NCBI GenBank assembly: GCA_964432595.1
Contig: CAYSOF010000030.1
Location: forward strand, 9,251-73,250
DNA: 64,000 nucleotides
Source of the DNA: DASYLJ01 sp964432595
GTDB lineage: Bacteria > Desulfobacterota > Binatia > DP-6
Reading direction: 5' to 3'
In this document: positions 61,316 to 64,000 of the stretch, piece by piece
How the letters are laid out: the number at the start of each line of letters is the position of its first letter
Position numbering within the stretch: the stretch's first letter is position 1
The notes under the pieces: model-generated
Told to the model about the DNA's origin: nothing
Database searches by the model: none
What the model saw: the letters and a program-made list of their open reading frames with translations, nothing else
Program-made: the position numbers and the translations under genes

Positions 61316-61711
61316 ATGACGACCGACCTCTGGATGCTGGTGTGGACCGCCTTCCTCTGTCTCGCCATGCCGATGGTCTACCTGCCGTCGCGCGTGACGA
61401 CGCCGGGTGGCACCGACTGGGGCTTCGGCAACCGCGACGGCGCCCGGCCGCCGTTCCCGCCGTGGGCCGAGCGGGCGCAACGCGCGCACGCGAACCTCAC
61501 GGAGAACGTCGCGCCGTTCGCCATCCTCGTCCTCGTCGCGCACGTGAGCGGCAAGGCGAACGCGTCGACGGCGCTCGGCGCGACGATCTTCTTCTGGGCG
61601 CGGCTCGCGTACGTCCCGATCTACGCGATCGGCATCCCGTACGTGCGGACCATCGCGTTCTTCGCCGCCGCGGCGGGCGAGATCCTCATCGCGATGCAGC
61701 TGTTCCGCTGA
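61316..61711 (+). CDS. MAPEG family membrane protein
   Basis: A 131-aa membrane protein of the MAPEG (membrane-associated eicosanoid/glutathione metabolism) fold: four hydrophobic segments, with WAERAQRAHANLTENVAPFA bearing the ERAxRAxxN-E pattern that binds glutathione, and ARLAYVPIYAIGIPYVRT following. It may be a membrane glutathione transferase or peroxidase. It overlaps the end of the convergent GH17-like gene by 26 bp. Confidence 0.92.
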   Translation: MTTDLWMLVWTAFLCLAMPMVYLPSRVTTPGGTDWGFGNRDGARPPFPPWAERAQRAHANLTENVAPFAILVLVAHVSGKANASTALGATIFFWARLAYVPIYAIGIPYVRTIAFFAAAAGEILIAMQLFR

Positions 61712-62525
61712 GCTGCGTCGCCCAGAGCTTCGGCGAGCCGTCGGCGCGCAGGAGGCCGTAGTACTCGGCGCCCTGCCGCCACGGCTGGTCGAACGCTTCG
61801 AAGACGGCGAGCGGGATGTTCCGGCTCTCGAGACAGACGAGGTAGGCGCGCTGCCACGAGTCGTTGGCGCCGGGGCTGCCGCTCGTCGGCATCCCCGTGG
61901 CCGCGATCGTGACGGGGCGATCGATCGGCGCGCGCTCGAGCACGTCCCGATACGATTGCATCGTCGCGCCGCACGACTCCTGCGGGCCCACGACGTCTTC
62001 ACGGAGCGGGTCGACCAGCGGGAACACCCAGTCGCCCAGACCGAGCAGCGTCGGATCGTCGGTGTACGCCTCCGGCCGCTCGCGCACCGCCACCGGCTTG
62101 CCGGTCCGCCGCCGCAACTGCTCGACGGCGGCCGCCAGCGCCGCGCGCGTGTAGCGGCGTTCGCCGAGCCCGCCCCAGCCGACCGCGTAACCGTCCGCGC
62201 AGCGACGGAGGTGCGCGGCGCGGCGCAGCTCGGCCGTGTCGGTCGGATCGGCGACGCCGACGATGACGCGGACGATACCGTGACGCTTGAGGAATCGGCA
62301 GACCGGCATCAGGCTCGCGGGCGTGCTCTCCGTCTCGACCGCACGCACCCCGATGCCGGCGAGCGCCGTCGCGTCGGCGCGGAGCCGCTTCGCGCGCGGC
62401 TTCCAACCCGGCGTCGGATCGAATCCGCGCGGCGCGTACACCACCAGACGGCCGCCCCCGAACAGGTCCGGCGCGGGCAACGACGCCTGTGTCGCGGCCA
62501 CGACGAGCACGAGCACCCCGAGCAT
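61686..62525 (-). CDS. GH17-like secreted protein lacking catalytic glutamates
   Basis: A 279-aa exported protein (signal LGVLVLVVAATQASLPAP) with the GH17 beta-1,3-glucanase-like TIM barrel shape: start GRLVVYAPRGFDPTPG, GIGVRAVETESTPASLMPV, VCRFLKRHGIVRVIVGVADP, FEAFDQPWRQGAEYYGL near the end. The usual acid/base GNE reads YAVGWGGLGERRYT and the usual nucleophile ETGWPSxG reads IAATGMPTSG, so both catalytic Glu positions appear substituted. It may bind glucan or act through other residues. The fold call is by motif order, not certain. Confidence 0.65.
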   Translation of the reverse strand: MLGVLVLVVAATQASLPAPDLFGGGRLVVYAPRGFDPTPGWKPRAKRLRADATALAGIGVRAVETESTPASLMPVCRFLKRHGIVRVIVGVADPTDTAELRRAAHLRRCADGYAVGWGGLGERRYTRAALAAAVEQLRRRTGKPVAVRERPEAYTDDPTLLGLGDWVFPLVDPLREDVVGPQESCGATMQSYRDVLERAPIDRPVTIAATGMPTSGSPGANDSWQRAYLVCLESRNIPLAVFEAFDQPWRQGAEYYGLLRADGSPKLWATQLSGTAASR

Positions 62526-62629
62526 CCGTCGCTCCTAGGGCGAGACGCGGCGAACGGCAAACGCTTGCCTGGGCTGGCACAGCGTGTAGGTCGGTCGCAG
62601 ATCACTCGTCACAGGGGGACTTCGATCGC

Positions 62630-63238
62630 ATGAAGCTGCATGACTTCGCCGGCGCGCCGAACCCGAAGAAGGTACGCGTCTATCTGGCAGAGAAAGGTCT
62701 GTCGCTGCCCGTTCAGCCCGTCGACATCCTGAGCGGACAGAATCGCACGCCGGAGTTCCTGGCCCGCAACCCGCTCGGCGGACTGCCCGTCCTCGAGCTC
62801 GACGACGGCAGCCACCTGACGGAGTCGCTCGCGATCATCGAGTACCTCGAAGAGCTCCACCCAACACCGCCCATGCTGGGTGCCACGCCGCTCGAGCGGG
62901 CGCGCGTGCGCGAGGCCGAGCGCATCTGCGAGCTCGGCGTCCTGAACAGCGTCGCCATCATCTTCCAGAACACGTCGCCCTTCTTCGCCGGCCGCCTGAA
63001 GCAGTCGGCCGACGCGGCCGAGAATGCGCGGACGCGTCTCCAGAACAACCTGCGCGTCATCGACGCCAAGCTGGCCACGTCGCCGTTCGTGGCGGGTTCG
63101 CAGCCGAGCATCGCGGACTGCACGCTGCTCGCGGCGCTCGACTTCGCCGCGTTCGGCGGCATCGATATCCCGGCGGAGTTCCAGCACGTGCATCGCTGGC
63201 ACGGCGACTTCAAGAAGCGTCCGAGCGCCCAGGCGTGA
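62630..63238 (+). CDS. Glutathione S-transferase
   Basis: A 202-aa GST with the thioredoxin-like domain KLHDFAGAPNPKKVRVYLAE, LPVLELDDGSHLTESLAIIE and a C-terminal helical domain including FVAGSQPSIADCTLLAALDF, the N-capping box. AGGGGG precedes the ATG by about ten bases. It overlaps the DUF427 gene by GTGA, so the two are cotranscribed. It is distinct in type from the GST at 28672 (SNPHPDK class). Confidence 0.92.
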   Translation: MKLHDFAGAPNPKKVRVYLAEKGLSLPVQPVDILSGQNRTPEFLARNPLGGLPVLELDDGSHLTESLAIIEYLEELHPTPPMLGATPLERARVREAERICELGVLNSVAIIFQNTSPFFAGRLKQSADAAENARTRLQNNLRVIDAKLATSPFVAGSQPSIADCTLLAALDFAAFGGIDIPAEFQHVHRWHGDFKKRPSAQA

Positions 63239-63621
63239 CCGATCACACCTCGTGGTGCGGCGGCTCGCGCCTGCCGCGTGTCGAGCCGTCGTGTCGCCAC
63301 GTCACCGTGGTGATGAGCGGCCAGGTGATCGCCGACACGAGACGCGCGCTCCGCGTCGTCGAGCCCGGCCATCCGACCGTCTACTACATCCCACCCACCG
63401 ACCTCCGCCCGCAGTGCTTCCGCATGAACGGCCAGGAGACCTTCTGCGAGTGGAAGGGCGTCGCCCGCCACTACGACGTCGTCGTCGGCGACCGCGTCGC
63501 GTCGGATGCGGCCTGGTCGTTCCCGGAGCCGACGTGTCGTTATGCGGTGCTGCGGGACTACGTCGCGGTCGATCCGGCGCGGGTCGACGGCTGCTTCGTC
63601 GACGGGGAGCGGGTCTCGTAG
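63235..63621 (+). CDS. DUF427 family protein
   Basis: A 128-aa protein beginning at GTG in a GTGA overlap with the GST. The DUF427 pattern is clear: VTVVMSGQVIADTRRALRVV, HPTVYYIPPTDLRPQCFRMN, TFCEWKGVARHYDVVVGDR and AWSFPEPTCRYAVLRDYVAV. Family function is unknown. It is the last gene I can support; the downstream 379 bp contain the repeat elements. Confidence 0.9.
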   Translation: MTDHTSWCGGSRLPRVEPSCRHVTVVMSGQVIADTRRALRVVEPGHPTVYYIPPTDLRPQCFRMNGQETFCEWKGVARHYDVVVGDRVASDAAWSFPEPTCRYAVLRDYVAVDPARVDGCFVDGERVS

Positions 63622-63639
63622 GTTCGTCGGGTTCGGTCG

Positions 63640-63767
63640 CGGCGGGCGGGCGGGCCGGGGTGCTGCTGGCTGCGCGTGGCGTTCGCTCGGCACCGCCCCG
63701 CCCCCTTCTCCTCCCGCTCACTCTCGACACGCTCGCTCAGCAGCACCCCCGCCCGCCCACCCACCGC
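63640..63767. repeat. Long hairpin repeat element E2
   Basis: The left arm (about 63640-63668, ending GGTGCTGCTG) pairs with the right arm (63738 to about 63767, starting CAGCAGCACC) with a few mismatches, around a loop of about 69 bases. The loop is about 90% identical to the loop of E1 at 14157-14230, but the arms differ from E1 arms while matching each other. It begins 19 bp after the DUF427 stop. No gene is visible from 63622 to 64000. Confidence 0.75.
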
Positions 63768-63900
63768 ACTCACCATCGGCGCGACACGCTCTGGTCGACG
63801 TTCGCTACCGATCGACGGGTGGATGTGTCGCGTGCGCGCGCGTCGTTCATCGACGGCGTCGTGTGAGTGGGTGATCCAGGCGCGACCGGCGAGTGCTGTC

Positions 63901-63960
63901 GCGACGGTGAGTGCGGCGCGCGGGTGCGGTGGGTGCGGGGTGCCGCTGAGCGAGCGTGTA
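63901..63960. repeat. Partial inverted repeat copy E3
   Basis: In reverse complement, bases 63960 to 63901 read ACACGCTCGCTCAGC, then a C-rich run ending CGCACTCACC, matching the end of the E2 loop, its right arm and flank (63727-63775) with substitutions and indels. The window ends before any second arm can be seen, so it is scored as a partial copy in opposite orientation to E2. Confidence 0.55.
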
Positions 63961-64000
63961 GCGAGATGGCCACCGTCCCCTCCCGGGGTCGACCAACGAC

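Overview
The window is a gene-dense stretch of bacterial chromosome, about 70% G+C by eye, with nearly every gap under 250 bp. I see no tRNA, rRNA, CRISPR array, insertion sequence or phage gene. The cell is Gram-negative (several lipoproteins with a lipobox, PilT, a periplasmic-type FKBP and PhoD) and has an aerobic-type TCA cycle (sucA-sucB-lpd). Myxococcus-type cysteine-rich repeats, RdgC with a partner gene, MiaE and an actinobacteria-like load of small enzymes at this G+C suggest a former deltaproteobacterial lineage such as Myxococcota or Binatota. That placement is inference.

Layout. 1-4236: a truncated lytic transglycosylase, two head-to-head lipoprotein genes whose leaders overlap, a SUI1/YciH gene, and a TetR regulator divergent from two SnoaL-like genes with a clear operator and promoter. 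4240-8477: acetolactate synthase large subunit, tRNA hydroxylase MiaE, a small TPR protein and a GAF-GAF-GGDEF protein. 8529-10699: a minus-strand locus with two ECF sigma factors, an NrsF-type anti-sigma factor and two similar ECF-type promoter boxes. 10893-16674: dihydrouridine synthase, RdgC plus partner, a LuxR-type response regulator, a long hairpin repeat (E1), a gamma-glutamylcyclotransferase-like protein and a membrane histidine kinase that may pair with the regulator. 16759-20473: a GNAT/ADP-forming acyl-CoA synthetase fusion, an ArsC-like protein and a hypothetical.

20470-39494 is a run of 28 minus-strand genes with no gap above about 120 bp and many ATGA/GTGA overlaps. It starts upstream with ettA and ends with a nitronate monooxygenase. 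It is a catalogue of small detoxification, repair and modification enzymes (VOC, GST, GFA, GNAT, RidA, NUDIX, cupin, flavin enzymes, NlpC/P60) rather than one pathway. 39573-45194 holds a Cys-rich lipoprotein, a DUF456 membrane protein whose frame runs antisense through that lipoprotein gene, a secreted methyltransferase, a Bax-inhibitor-like protein, a secreted zinc protease with four Cys-rich repeats and an FKBP isomerase.

45199-51397 is the sucA-sucB-lpd operon with an acyltransferase behind it. 51451-55358 holds a large MscS-type channel and pilT. 55511-62525 holds an SDR enzyme, a PhoD phosphatase with an unusual N-terminal domain, threonine dehydratase, an AhpD-like protein, a small acidic protein, a MAPEG protein and a GH17-like protein lacking the usual catalytic motif. 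62630-63621 has a GST and a DUF427 protein. The last 380 bp carry no gene I can support but hold a second copy (E2) and a partial inverted copy (E3) of the hairpin repeat. That family has a conserved loop and different but self-complementary arms, and is the most novel-looking element here.
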